A DNA stretch of 42,656 nucleotides from Rhizobium sp. Q54 (GTDB lineage Bacteria > Pseudomonadota > Alphaproteobacteria > Rhizobiales > Xanthobacteraceae): assembly GCA_945870035.1 (NCBI GenBank), contig CAMBQQ010000028.1, positions 1 through 42,656 on the forward strand, read 5' to 3'. The translations under genes and the position numbers were made by a program. Positions 25,490 to 31,722 of this stretch are shown here, in pieces; positions within the stretch are counted from its first letter, which is position 1, and each line of letters begins with the position of its first letter. Under the pieces are notes generated by a model. It ran no database searches and had not been told where the DNA came from. It saw only the letters and a program-made list of their open reading frames with translations.

Positions 25490-26424
25490 GCACCACCGCC
25501 AAAACCAAAAAGCAGGACGTCGTCAATAGATCCGATACCGCGGCAAAAATGCCGCCGCTCAAACCGGTGGTGAAAAAGCCGGCGCCGAATGCCGATGTCG
25601 GCATTTCACGCGAAAAGTTGCGCGAGATCGAATCCGCCGCCATTGAACTGGCCGGCATCGCCGGCGCGGAGATCACCAAGGCGGTCGGTGGCCTTCTGGC
25701 CGTGCGCTACAAGACCGCCGTCAAGGAAGACCAATGGAAGGACCCGGTTTCCGAGGTCGATCAGAAGGTCGAGCGTATGATCCGCAGGCGCTTGGCCGAA
25801 AGCTTTCCCAAGCACGACATCATCGGCGAAGAGAGCGCCGAACGCCCGGGCAAGCACGATTTCATCTGGGCGGTCGATCCGATCGACGGCACCGCGAATT
25901 TCATCAACGGCCTGCCGCTGTTCGCCGCCTCGATCGGCATTCTGCATAAAGGCGTGCCGGTGGTCGGCGCGGTGTGGACGTCCGTCAGCCACGCCCTGCG
26001 CGCCGGGGTCTATCATTGCACCGCCGGCGGCAAACTGCGCTTCGACGGCGCCGACGTCACGCCCAAGGTCAATCCGGATGTCAAGCGCCGCCTGGTCGGC
26101 GTGCCGGTCGCAACCGTCAGCGACGGCCTGTGGGAGACGCGCAAGACCGGCTCGGCCGCGCTCGAATGCGCCATGGTCGCCGCCGGCCTGTTGCAGGCGG
26201 CGCGCTTCGCCTCGCCGAATATCTGGGATGTTGCCGGCGGGCTGGCGCTGGTCTTTGCCGGTGGCGGCGTCGCGCGCCGCCGCGTCGCCAAGGAATGGGT
26301 CGAGATGACCAAATTCGAAGCGACCAAGGAAAATCCCGATTTGCGTCACTGGCGCGGCGAGATCATCATCGGCGAGCGCAGCGCTGCCGACAAGATGTGC
26401 GAGATGCAGTCGTCGACCGGTTGA
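25486..26424 (+). CDS. inositol monophosphatase family protein
   Basis: A 312-residue Mg-dependent phosphatase. A Lys/Pro-rich leader of about 38 residues precedes the IMPase fold. The metal ligands are visible: GEE at 114-116, WAVDPIDGT at 128-136 with Asp131 and Asp134, and NIWDVAGG with Asp248. Family substrates include inositol phosphates, fructose-1,6-bisphosphate, histidinol phosphate and 3'-phosphoadenosine 5'-phosphate. Its start overlaps the stop of the lipid kinase by ATGA, so the two are probably made together. The Lys-rich leader is longer than usual and may be disordered. Function within the family is not resolved. Confidence 0.88.
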   Translation: MSTTAKTKKQDVVNRSDTAAKMPPLKPVVKKPAPNADVGISREKLREIESAAIELAGIAGAEITKAVGGLLAVRYKTAVKEDQWKDPVSEVDQKVERMIRRRLAESFPKHDIIGEESAERPGKHDFIWAVDPIDGTANFINGLPLFAASIGILHKGVPVVGAVWTSVSHALRAGVYHCTAGGKLRFDGADVTPKVNPDVKRRLVGVPVATVSDGLWETRKTGSAALECAMVAAGLLQAARFASPNIWDVAGGLALVFAGGGVARRRVAKEWVEMTKFEATKENPDLRHWRGEIIIGERSAADKMCEMQSSTG

Positions 26425-26616
26425 TTATTTGCGCGCCGCTTTGCGAATCTTGGCCGGCCGCTCGTCATCGCGCTGCCGAAGGGTGTCAAGCTCGACCGCC
26501 TTGGCCATCAGATTATTGCTCATCGCTTCAAGTTTTTCCGCCATGGCACGGCCGGCGCGCGCCATCGCGACGCACTGGTCGGCGGCTTCGATCAGGTATT
26601 CTTCGGTTTTGCTCAT
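26425..26616 (-). CDS. small helical protein, unknown function
   Basis: A 63-residue, probably all-helical protein beginning MSKTEEYLIEAADQCVAMAR, with a heptad-like middle (AMAEKLEAMSNNLMAKAVELDTL) and a basic tail (PAKIRKAARK). AGGAC lies about 6 nt before the ATG. Its stop directly abuts the end of the convergent IMPase-family gene. I do not recognise the family. It could be a short coiled-coil protein. Confidence 0.6.
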   Translation of the reverse strand: MSKTEEYLIEAADQCVAMARAGRAMAEKLEAMSNNLMAKAVELDTLRQRDDERPAKIRKAARK

Positions 26617-26708
26617 AACGGTCCTGTATCCTTAGCACCGCATATGAGGAACCGAGCCGTGCATGCAACCCGTCGCACAATCAAAATTCATGTCCGGAGC
26701 GCAATATT

Positions 26709-27068
26709 ATGACAGCATCCTCTTCGCCCCGGTTCATTTATAAAATATGCCCGGAATCGCTATGGCGCGCGGCCGAATCGGCCGGCATTTTTCGCGGCGC
26801 ACCTATCGATGTGCAGGACGGCTTCATTCATTTTTCGACCGCGGCGCAGGCTGTCGAGACAGCCGCCAGGCACTTTGCCGGGCGAGACAATCTGCTGCTG
26901 CTGCAAGTGGATACCACACAGCTTGGCGACCGCTTGAGATGGCAGATATCGCGCGGCGGCGCGCTGTTTCCGCATCTCTACGGCGATCTCGCTCTCACGG
27001 CGGTGAGCCGTGTCGACAAGCTGCCGCTCGGCGCGGACGGCGCACACCTATTCCCGCCAATGCTTTGA
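26709..27068 (+). CDS. DUF952 domain protein
   Basis: A 119-residue cytoplasmic protein matching the DUF952 family: IYKICPESLWRAAESAG at the N terminus, the hallmark DGFIHFSTAAQAVETAARHFAG, then LLLLQVDTTQLGDRLRWQISRGGALFPHLYGDL and a closing LPLGADGAHLFP. The FIHFS strand and the His in LFPHLYG are conserved and lie together in the fold, but no biochemical role is established. CGGAG precedes the ATG. In many alphaproteobacteria this gene lies near pyrD; that neighbour is not seen here. Confidence 0.88.
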   Translation: MTASSSPRFIYKICPESLWRAAESAGIFRGAPIDVQDGFIHFSTAAQAVETAARHFAGRDNLLLLQVDTTQLGDRLRWQISRGGALFPHLYGDLALTAVSRVDKLPLGADGAHLFPPML

Positions 27069-27159
27069 AGCGTACAGGAGTACCAGCGTTGCACTTGCGC
27101 CGGAGGAACCAAGCCGGCCCCTTCCTGCTTATCGCTGCAGTGCAACATCGCAGGGCCGC

Positions 27160-27465
27160 ATGACCGCAATCCCGCAAATCTGGAGCAGTATTCACCCGTC
27201 GGTTTTTCATAATACCGCCGGGCCGATGCGCGCCACCGAGGCAATGCCACGGCCGGGCGGCGCCTTGCGCTATCGCTGTCCGGTCAATGGCAGCCTGGTG
27301 CTGCTGACCGACGACGTGACGCTCGCCAGCATCGATCGCCCGCGTGCCCGCCTGCGCTGCATCGATTGCGGCGAAATGCATTTGCTCACGCAGGCCGCCG
27401 AAACCGACGACGATGACGCCCCAGCGCTGCGGTGCGCGATTGTCGAGGCTCCGGCCCGGCTTTAA
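27160..27465 (+). CDS. small protein with Cys motifs, unknown function
   Basis: A 101-residue protein. YRCPVNGSLVLLTDD near 43 and RLRCIDCGEMHLLTQ near 69 suggest a single Cys plus a CxxC pair that might bind zinc; the middle part is otherwise polar. The ribosome binding site (GCAGGG) is modest and the start is uncertain, since an upstream GTG at 27010 would run through the DUF952 gene. I do not recognise a function. Confidence 0.6.
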   Translation: MTAIPQIWSSIHPSVFHNTAGPMRATEAMPRPGGALRYRCPVNGSLVLLTDDVTLASIDRPRARLRCIDCGEMHLLTQAAETDDDDAPALRCAIVEAPARL

Positions 27466-27513
27466 TCTCGCGCCCCGGAGCCGGCCGCATTCCGCGCCGG
27501 TGGGGGATTTGAA

Positions 27514-27867
27514 ATGCGACATGTCATCCTTGTTGCGGCCACTGTGCTGGGCAGCGCGCTGTCGGCCTTCGCCGCCGATCCGTCCGGCACCTATCGCGTC
27601 GAAGGCGCCAATCCCGGCGGCAGCGGCAAATACTCCGGCACTGTCGCCGTGACGAAAACCGGCGAGACCTATCAGGTCGTCTGGATTGTCGGCAGCACGC
27701 GCTATATCGGCACCGGCATCGGCAACAAGGATTTCCTCGCCGTGTCGTACAGGTCCGGCAACGACACCGGGCTGGCGCTTTACGGCGCCGATGGCGGCAA
27801 CTGGACCGGCATCTGGACATATGCCGGCGGCAAAACCGTCGGCGCCGAAATGTGGAAGCGCAACTAG
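27514..27867 (+). CDS. small secreted protein, unknown function
   Basis: A 117-residue protein with a signal peptide (MRHVILVAATVLGSALSAFA, cleavage near AFA-ADP). The mature part is Gly-rich with alternating strands (GTYRVEGANPGGSGKYSGTV, TYQVVWIVGSTRYIGTGIG, LALYGADGGNWTGIWTYAGG), pointing to a small beta sandwich or barrel in the periplasm. There are no Cys residues. GGGGGA lies about 7 nt before the ATG. It precedes a FAS1 protein, also secreted. No function assigned. Confidence 0.75.
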   Translation: MRHVILVAATVLGSALSAFAADPSGTYRVEGANPGGSGKYSGTVAVTKTGETYQVVWIVGSTRYIGTGIGNKDFLAVSYRSGNDTGLALYGADGGNWTGIWTYAGGKTVGAEMWKRN

Positions 27868-28025
27868 AAACGTTGCGGCGCCTCTCTCCGGCTGGCGCGG
27901 CACGGCGAACACGCGCGCGTCACGCAGCCGTGACATGGAACAAGCATCCGCCAAGCCGTCTGCTCCGTATCACTTGTGTCTCCGCCAGCACGGGAGGGGA
28001 CGACAACCCAAGGACGGAGTAACGC

Positions 28026-28580
28026 ATGAACTTCTTCAGCAAGACTGCCCTCACCGGGGCAGCTGTCGCGCTCGCCTTCAGCGCCACCGCTTTCGCGCAA
28101 ACCAAGATGGTCGGCGGCGCCGAAATGTTCCCGAACAAGAACATCATCGAGAACGCCGTCAATTCCAAGGATCACACCACGCTGGTCGCCGCCGTGAAGG
28201 CCGCCGGCTTGGTCGACACTTTGTCGGGCAAAGGCCCGTTCACTGTCTTCGCGCCGACAAATGCCGCTTTCGCCAAGCTGCCGGCCGGCACCGTCGATAC
28301 GCTGCTCAAGCCTGAGAACAAGGCGCAACTGACCAAGGTTCTCACCTGTCACGTCGTCGCGGCGAACGCGATGTCGAGCGCGATCGGCAAGATGATCAAG
28401 GACGACGGCGGCGCTCACAAGGTCAAGACCGTCGGCGGCTGCACGATCACCGTCAAGATGAGCGGCGACAAGCTCCAGATCGCCGATGAAAAGGGCCAGA
28501 CCGCGACCGTGACCATCGCCGACGTCACGCAGTCGAACGGCGTCATCCACGTCATCGACACTGTTCTGTTGCCGGGCTGA
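28026..28580 (+). CDS. secreted fasciclin (FAS1) domain protein
   Basis: A 184-residue protein with a signal peptide (cleavage after about residue 24, TAFA-QTK) and a single FAS1 domain at about 40-183. The H1 motif reads FTVFAPTNAAFAKLP and the H2 motif NGVIHVIDTVLLP, both complete. Bacterial FAS1 proteins act in adhesion or envelope interactions. AGGACGGAG precedes the ATG. A perfect hairpin follows 24 bp after the stop. Close to the usual size for Hyphomicrobiales single-FAS1 proteins. Confidence 0.92.
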   Translation: MNFFSKTALTGAAVALAFSATAFAQTKMVGGAEMFPNKNIIENAVNSKDHTTLVAAVKAAGLVDTLSGKGPFTVFAPTNAAFAKLPAGTVDTLLKPENKAQLTKVLTCHVVAANAMSSAIGKMIKDDGGAHKVKTVGGCTITVKMSGDKLQIADEKGQTATVTIADVTQSNGVIHVIDTVLLPG

Positions 28581-28603
28581 TCCCCCTGCCTGGCGACAAA
28601 CGA

Positions 28604-28633
28604 CGGGCCCGCCGCGGCAACGCGGCGGGCCCG
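28604..28633. terminator. perfect GCAA-loop hairpin between FAS1 gene and EamA gene
   Basis: CGGGCCCGCCGCG (28604-28616) pairs perfectly with CGCGGCGGGCCCG (28621-28633) around a GCAA tetraloop. It lies between two convergent genes. The inner stem and loop are identical to the hairpin at 30099-30124. Confidence 0.75.
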
Positions 28634-28650
28634 ATGCGCGCGAGACTCAT

Positions 28651-29562
28651 TCACATCGCCCGCGACCGAAGCTTTCTTAAACTCGCATAGGCGCCGCTGC
28701 CGACGACGATGCCGATCAGCACCAACGCCATGCCGGCGACCAGTTCGGCCGTCAGATGCTCACCGAGCACGATAATGCCGAGCACCATCGCCGCGATCGG
28801 ATTGAGCGTCAGGTACAAAACCGTGACCGTCGGCGGCAGCCAGCGCAGCGCCCACATGAACAGCGAGAACTGCACCGCGCCAGCAACGCTGCCGAGGAAG
28901 ACGACGGCGATCCAGCCGTTGACGCTGAATGACGGCAGCGCGAGGCCGCCCTGCACGATCGCCACCACCGGCAGCAACGCAGCGACGGCGAACGCCATCC
29001 CCAAGGCGGTGACGAACAGCGCGCCGTGACGCATCAGGGTGGCGCGGCCGAAGACGGAATAGATCGCAGCGCAGAGAACGCCGAGCAGCATCAGTCCGTC
29101 GCCTTTCAGCGACCCGGGGGTGCCGCTGCCGAAGGCGGCGGCGCCGAAGGCAACGAGGATGCCGCAGAACGCCACGGCGACGCCGGCCATCTTGGTCGCC
29201 GTCAGCGACTCGCGGCCAAAGGTTGCGGCGACGAGCAGGGTCTGGATCGGGATGGTCGCCAGCCCGACGGCGCCGCGCGCGGCCGGATTGAAATGAAGCG
29301 CGGCGTTGAAGGCCCAAGGGAAGAACACGAAGAACAGGATGCCGAACGCGGCGATCTTCCCATACTCCGATCCAGCAAGCCGCTCCTTCGGCCACAGCAT
29401 CGGCAGGACCGCCGCGAAGCAGACGATTGCGACGACGTAACGGTAAAACACCAGCGACAACGGATCGGTCTCGCCGATGACGAACCGCGTCGCCACGACG
29501 GCCGAGCCCGCGAACAACGCCGCTGCCGCCGCCGCGGCATGGGCCAGCACCGTCCTGTTCAT
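28651..29562 (-). CDS. EamA/DMT-family transporter
   Basis: A 303-residue inner-membrane protein with about ten hydrophobic segments in two EamA repeats (10-140 and 155-290). It begins AHAAAAAAALFAGSAVVATRFVIGETDPLSLVFYRYV and shows the typical loop FGRESLTATKMAGVAVAFCGILV closing the first repeat and LGEHLTAELVAGMALVLIG closing the second. GGGAGA precedes the ATG at 29562. It is divergent from an HxlR regulator, with a likely shared operator, so it is probably an efflux carrier under HxlR control. The exported compound is unknown. Confidence 0.88.
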   Translation of the reverse strand: MNRTVLAHAAAAAAALFAGSAVVATRFVIGETDPLSLVFYRYVVAIVCFAAVLPMLWPKERLAGSEYGKIAAFGILFFVFFPWAFNAALHFNPAARGAVGLATIPIQTLLVAATFGRESLTATKMAGVAVAFCGILVAFGAAAFGSGTPGSLKGDGLMLLGVLCAAIYSVFGRATLMRHGALFVTALGMAFAVAALLPVVAIVQGGLALPSFSVNGWIAVVFLGSVAGAVQFSLFMWALRWLPPTVTVLYLTLNPIAAMVLGIIVLGEHLTAELVAGMALVLIGIVVGSGAYASLRKLRSRAM

Positions 29563-29596
29563 GGCAGCGTCTCCCGGCCCGCGGCGACCGCCGCTT

Positions 29597-29652
29597 GTCA
29601 CTTTAAAACTGAAAGTGACTATGGCCGATAGACTTTTAAGATGCAAGTGACT
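29597..29652. promoter_or_regulatory. tandem HxlR-type operators between EamA and HxlR genes
   Basis: Copy 1 is the perfect inverted repeat GTCACTTT-N7-AAAGTGAC (29597-29619). Copy 2 (29632-29652, ending CAAGTGACT) matches copy 1 at 17 of 21 positions and begins exactly 32 bp later, about three helix turns. Both lie in the 148-bp divergent promoter region. Confidence 0.65.
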
Positions 29653-29710
29653 GCGCTATGATTCGCGTGACCGTGCGCCGGACTGGCCGGGCACAGGAGA
29701 TGCCGACCGC

Positions 29711-30079
29711 ATGGCGAAACACCACTTCCGCTCGGGCTGCTCGATCGCGCGCACCCTGGACATCGTCGGCGACAAGTGGACTTTGCTGATCGTCCGCGAC
29801 TTGCTGTGGCACGGCAAGCAGACCTTCCAGGCGCTGGAGAGCAGCGCCGAGGGCGTGCCGACCAACCTTCTGTCCGACCGGCTCAAGCGGCTGGTGAAAT
29901 GGGGCCTGGTTCGGCGCGAGGCCTATCAGCAGCATCCGGTGCGCTATGCCTATCGTCTCACCGACGAAGGCAAGGCGCTCGAGCCTGTGCTGCTACAGAT
30001 CATGGCGTTCGGTCACAAGCATCTTGGCGGCGGCCGTTACGACCCCAAGACCGGCCGCAACTTTAAGGCCACGGGCTAA
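29711..30079 (+). CDS. HxlR-family transcriptional regulator
   Basis: A 122-residue winged-helix protein. The family start FRSGCSIARTLDIVGDKWTLLIVRDLL is present, with Cys10 at the conserved N-terminal position, which in several HxlR proteins senses electrophiles or redox state. The recognition helix region is VPTNLLSDRLKRLVKWGLVRRE and the wing ends at YRLTDEGKALEPVL. It is divergent from an EamA transporter and very probably controls it and itself through the 29597-29652 operators. The effector is unknown. Confidence 0.92.
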   Translation: MAKHHFRSGCSIARTLDIVGDKWTLLIVRDLLWHGKQTFQALESSAEGVPTNLLSDRLKRLVKWGLVRREAYQQHPVRYAYRLTDEGKALEPVLLQIMAFGHKHLGGGRYDPKTGRNFKATG

Positions 30080-30098
30080 GCGAAGCGCGCATAGGTAA

Positions 30099-30124
30099 AG
30101 CCCGCCGCGGCAACGCGGCGGGCT
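30099..30124. terminator. GCAA-loop hairpin terminator after hxlR
   Basis: AGCCCGCCGCG (30099-30109) pairs perfectly with CGCGGCGGGCT (30114-30124) around GCAA, followed by the T-rich 30128-30137. It lies between the convergent HxlR and DoxX genes and repeats the core of the 28604-28633 hairpin. Confidence 0.85.
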
Positions 30125-30151
30125 CGATTTATTTTTTAAGCGCGTCGTGCT

Positions 30152-30583
30152 TTAGGAATTTGCCGTCGCCAACCGCGTATTGCCGGGCAGAAGACGGCCG
30201 AGCGCATAGGCGCCGTCGCCGAGCAACGCTTGCACGCCCGAAGCGACGATCAGGAACGCCGGATATTCCCAGCCGCCATTCGGATATGAGAACACGAAGC
30301 CGTTCGGCAGATGCACCTTGAGGGCGCCGAACAGGATCGGCAGCATCAGCAAGGCAATGGCGCGCGTTTGCACGCCGAGGATCATCAACGCGCCGCCGCC
30401 GATTTCGCCGGCGACAACCAGATAAGCGGTCCAGCCGGGAAAGCCCTGCGACTCGAAGAAGCCGACAGTCGTCGGCAGGCCGAGCGTCAGCAGCTTCCAC
30501 AGGCCGTGCGAGAGAAAGATGGCGCCGAGGGTCACGCGGAGCAGCGTGGCGGCGTAGTCCTGATTCTGGGTCTGGGTCGTCAT
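30152..30583 (-). CDS. DoxX-family membrane protein
   Basis: A 143-residue protein with four membrane segments and the DoxX pattern: LLRVTLGAIFLSHGLWKL at the N terminus, a GFPGWTAYLVVAGEIGGGALMILG second helix and the following ALLMLPILFGALKVHLPNGF. DoxX-like proteins are linked to thiol-redox or terminal-oxidase functions, but most are uncharacterised. CAGGAG lies about 7 nt before the ATG at 30583. It is divergent from a LysR-type regulator, which may control it. Confidence 0.88.
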   Translation of the reverse strand: MTTQTQNQDYAATLLRVTLGAIFLSHGLWKLLTLGLPTTVGFFESQGFPGWTAYLVVAGEIGGGALMILGVQTRAIALLMLPILFGALKVHLPNGFVFSYPNGGWEYPAFLIVASGVQALLGDGAYALGRLLPGNTRLATANS

Positions 30584-30685
30584 AACGTTTCTCCTGTGCG
30601 GGCTTGTCCAAGGACCGGGTGGCGCCGGCTCGCGGGTGGCGGCGGCCCGGATCAATCTCTGTGCCGACAGACCTAGACCTTGCAG

Positions 30686-30735
30686 AGACGCAATGCGATA
30701 AGCGTCTTCGCCAATCGTATTTGCATAATTGCAAA
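30686..30735. promoter_or_regulatory. inverted repeats in the DoxX/LysR divergent promoter
   Basis: AGACGC-N10-GCGTCT (30686-30707) has the size of a LysR-type site. TTTGCA-TAAT-TGCAAA (30720-30735) overlaps the AAAGGAG ribosome binding site of the regulator gene, which would suit autorepression. Which of the two is bound is unknown. Confidence 0.5.
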
Positions 30736-30744
30736 GGAGCGCCG

Positions 30745-31638
30745 ATGTTCGCCTGGGATGATCTGCGCATCGTGCTCGCCATCGCGCGGGCCGGCGGCCT
30801 GCGCAAGGCGGCCGCCGCGCTCGGCGTCAATCACTCGACCATGTTCCGCCGCCTCAACGCGCTCGAACACGCGCTCGGCTCCAAATTGTTCGAACGGCTT
30901 GCCGCAGGTTACCGGCCAACCGATAGCGGCCAGCGCCTGCTGGAGGCGGCCGAGCGCATGGAGACCGAGGCGCTGGCGCTCGACCGCGATCTGACCGGCC
31001 GCGACACAAGGCTGACTGGCACGGTCCGGGTTACAGCCTCCGAAACCCTGGCGTTCGGCGCCCTGTCTGGCGAGATTGCGCTGTTCCGCACCCAGCATCC
31101 GGGCATTGCCGTCGAACTCATGGTCGACAACCGCGTGCTCGATCTGTCGCGGCGCGAAGCCGATATCGCCTTTCGCGCCGCCCGCCCGGCCGAGGGCGAC
31201 CTGTTCGGCCGCAAGCTCGCCGATGTGGTCTGGCGGTTCTACGCCGCGCCCGGCTACTTTAAGGCGCATGGCAAGCCGCGCGCCCTGCGCGACCTCGACA
31301 AGCACGACGTCATCGGCTGGGGCGAAGCGACGCAGCCGACCAAGGCCGCCGCCTGGCTGGCGAAGCATTCGACCAAGACGCCAGTGAGCTACCGCACCGG
31401 CAGCCTGGTCAACCAGATGCTGGCAGCCAAGGCCGGCATCGGGCTGGCGCTGCTGCCGACCTATCTCGGCGGCAATCAAGCCGGGCTTGCGCCGGTCATG
31501 CCGCCTTTGGCCGATCTGCGCACCGAACTGTGGCTGGTCACCCACCGCTCGCTCAAGGACACCGCCCGCATCCGCGCTTTCATGGAGATCGTCGGCGACG
31601 GCGTGAAAAAGCGGCTCGCCGCCGCCACCCGCGGCTAG
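30745..31638 (+). CDS. LysR-family transcriptional regulator
   Basis: A 297-residue protein with the N-terminal LysR helix-turn-helix (MFAWDDLRIVLAIARAGGLRKAAAALGVNHSTMFRRLNALEHALG) and a two-lobed effector domain from about 90 (VRVTASETLAFGALSGEIALFRTQHPGI). The sequence resembles the subgroup whose first line reads WDDLR.VLAI. The ATG at 30745 has AAAGGAG 6 nt upstream. It is divergent from a DoxX-family gene, its probable target. It ends just 10 bp before the CtrA-like box of flhA. Confidence 0.92.
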   Translation: MFAWDDLRIVLAIARAGGLRKAAAALGVNHSTMFRRLNALEHALGSKLFERLAAGYRPTDSGQRLLEAAERMETEALALDRDLTGRDTRLTGTVRVTASETLAFGALSGEIALFRTQHPGIAVELMVDNRVLDLSRREADIAFRAARPAEGDLFGRKLADVVWRFYAAPGYFKAHGKPRALRDLDKHDVIGWGEATQPTKAAAWLAKHSTKTPVSYRTGSLVNQMLAAKAGIGLALLPTYLGGNQAGLAPVMPPLADLRTELWLVTHRSLKDTARIRAFMEIVGDGVKKRLAAATRG

Positions 31639-31648
31639 CGTCAGCGCG

Positions 31649-31689
31649 TTAACCCCCCGCTAACCATAAACTGGGCAAAGTTTGCCGGG
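31649..31689 (+). promoter_or_regulatory. flhA promoter: CtrA-like box plus GGCAAA/TTTGCC palindrome
   Basis: TTAA-N7-CTAACCAT (31649-31667) is followed, 9 bp after CTAA, by GGGCAAAGTTTGCCGGG (31673-31689), an inverted repeat. The order, spacing and most bases are the same as at fliF (19116-19156). The flhA ATG lies 33 bp downstream. Confidence 0.7.
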
Positions 31690-31722
31690 TGCGTGTGCCC
31701 GTTTTCTTGAGCCTGGTAGCCA

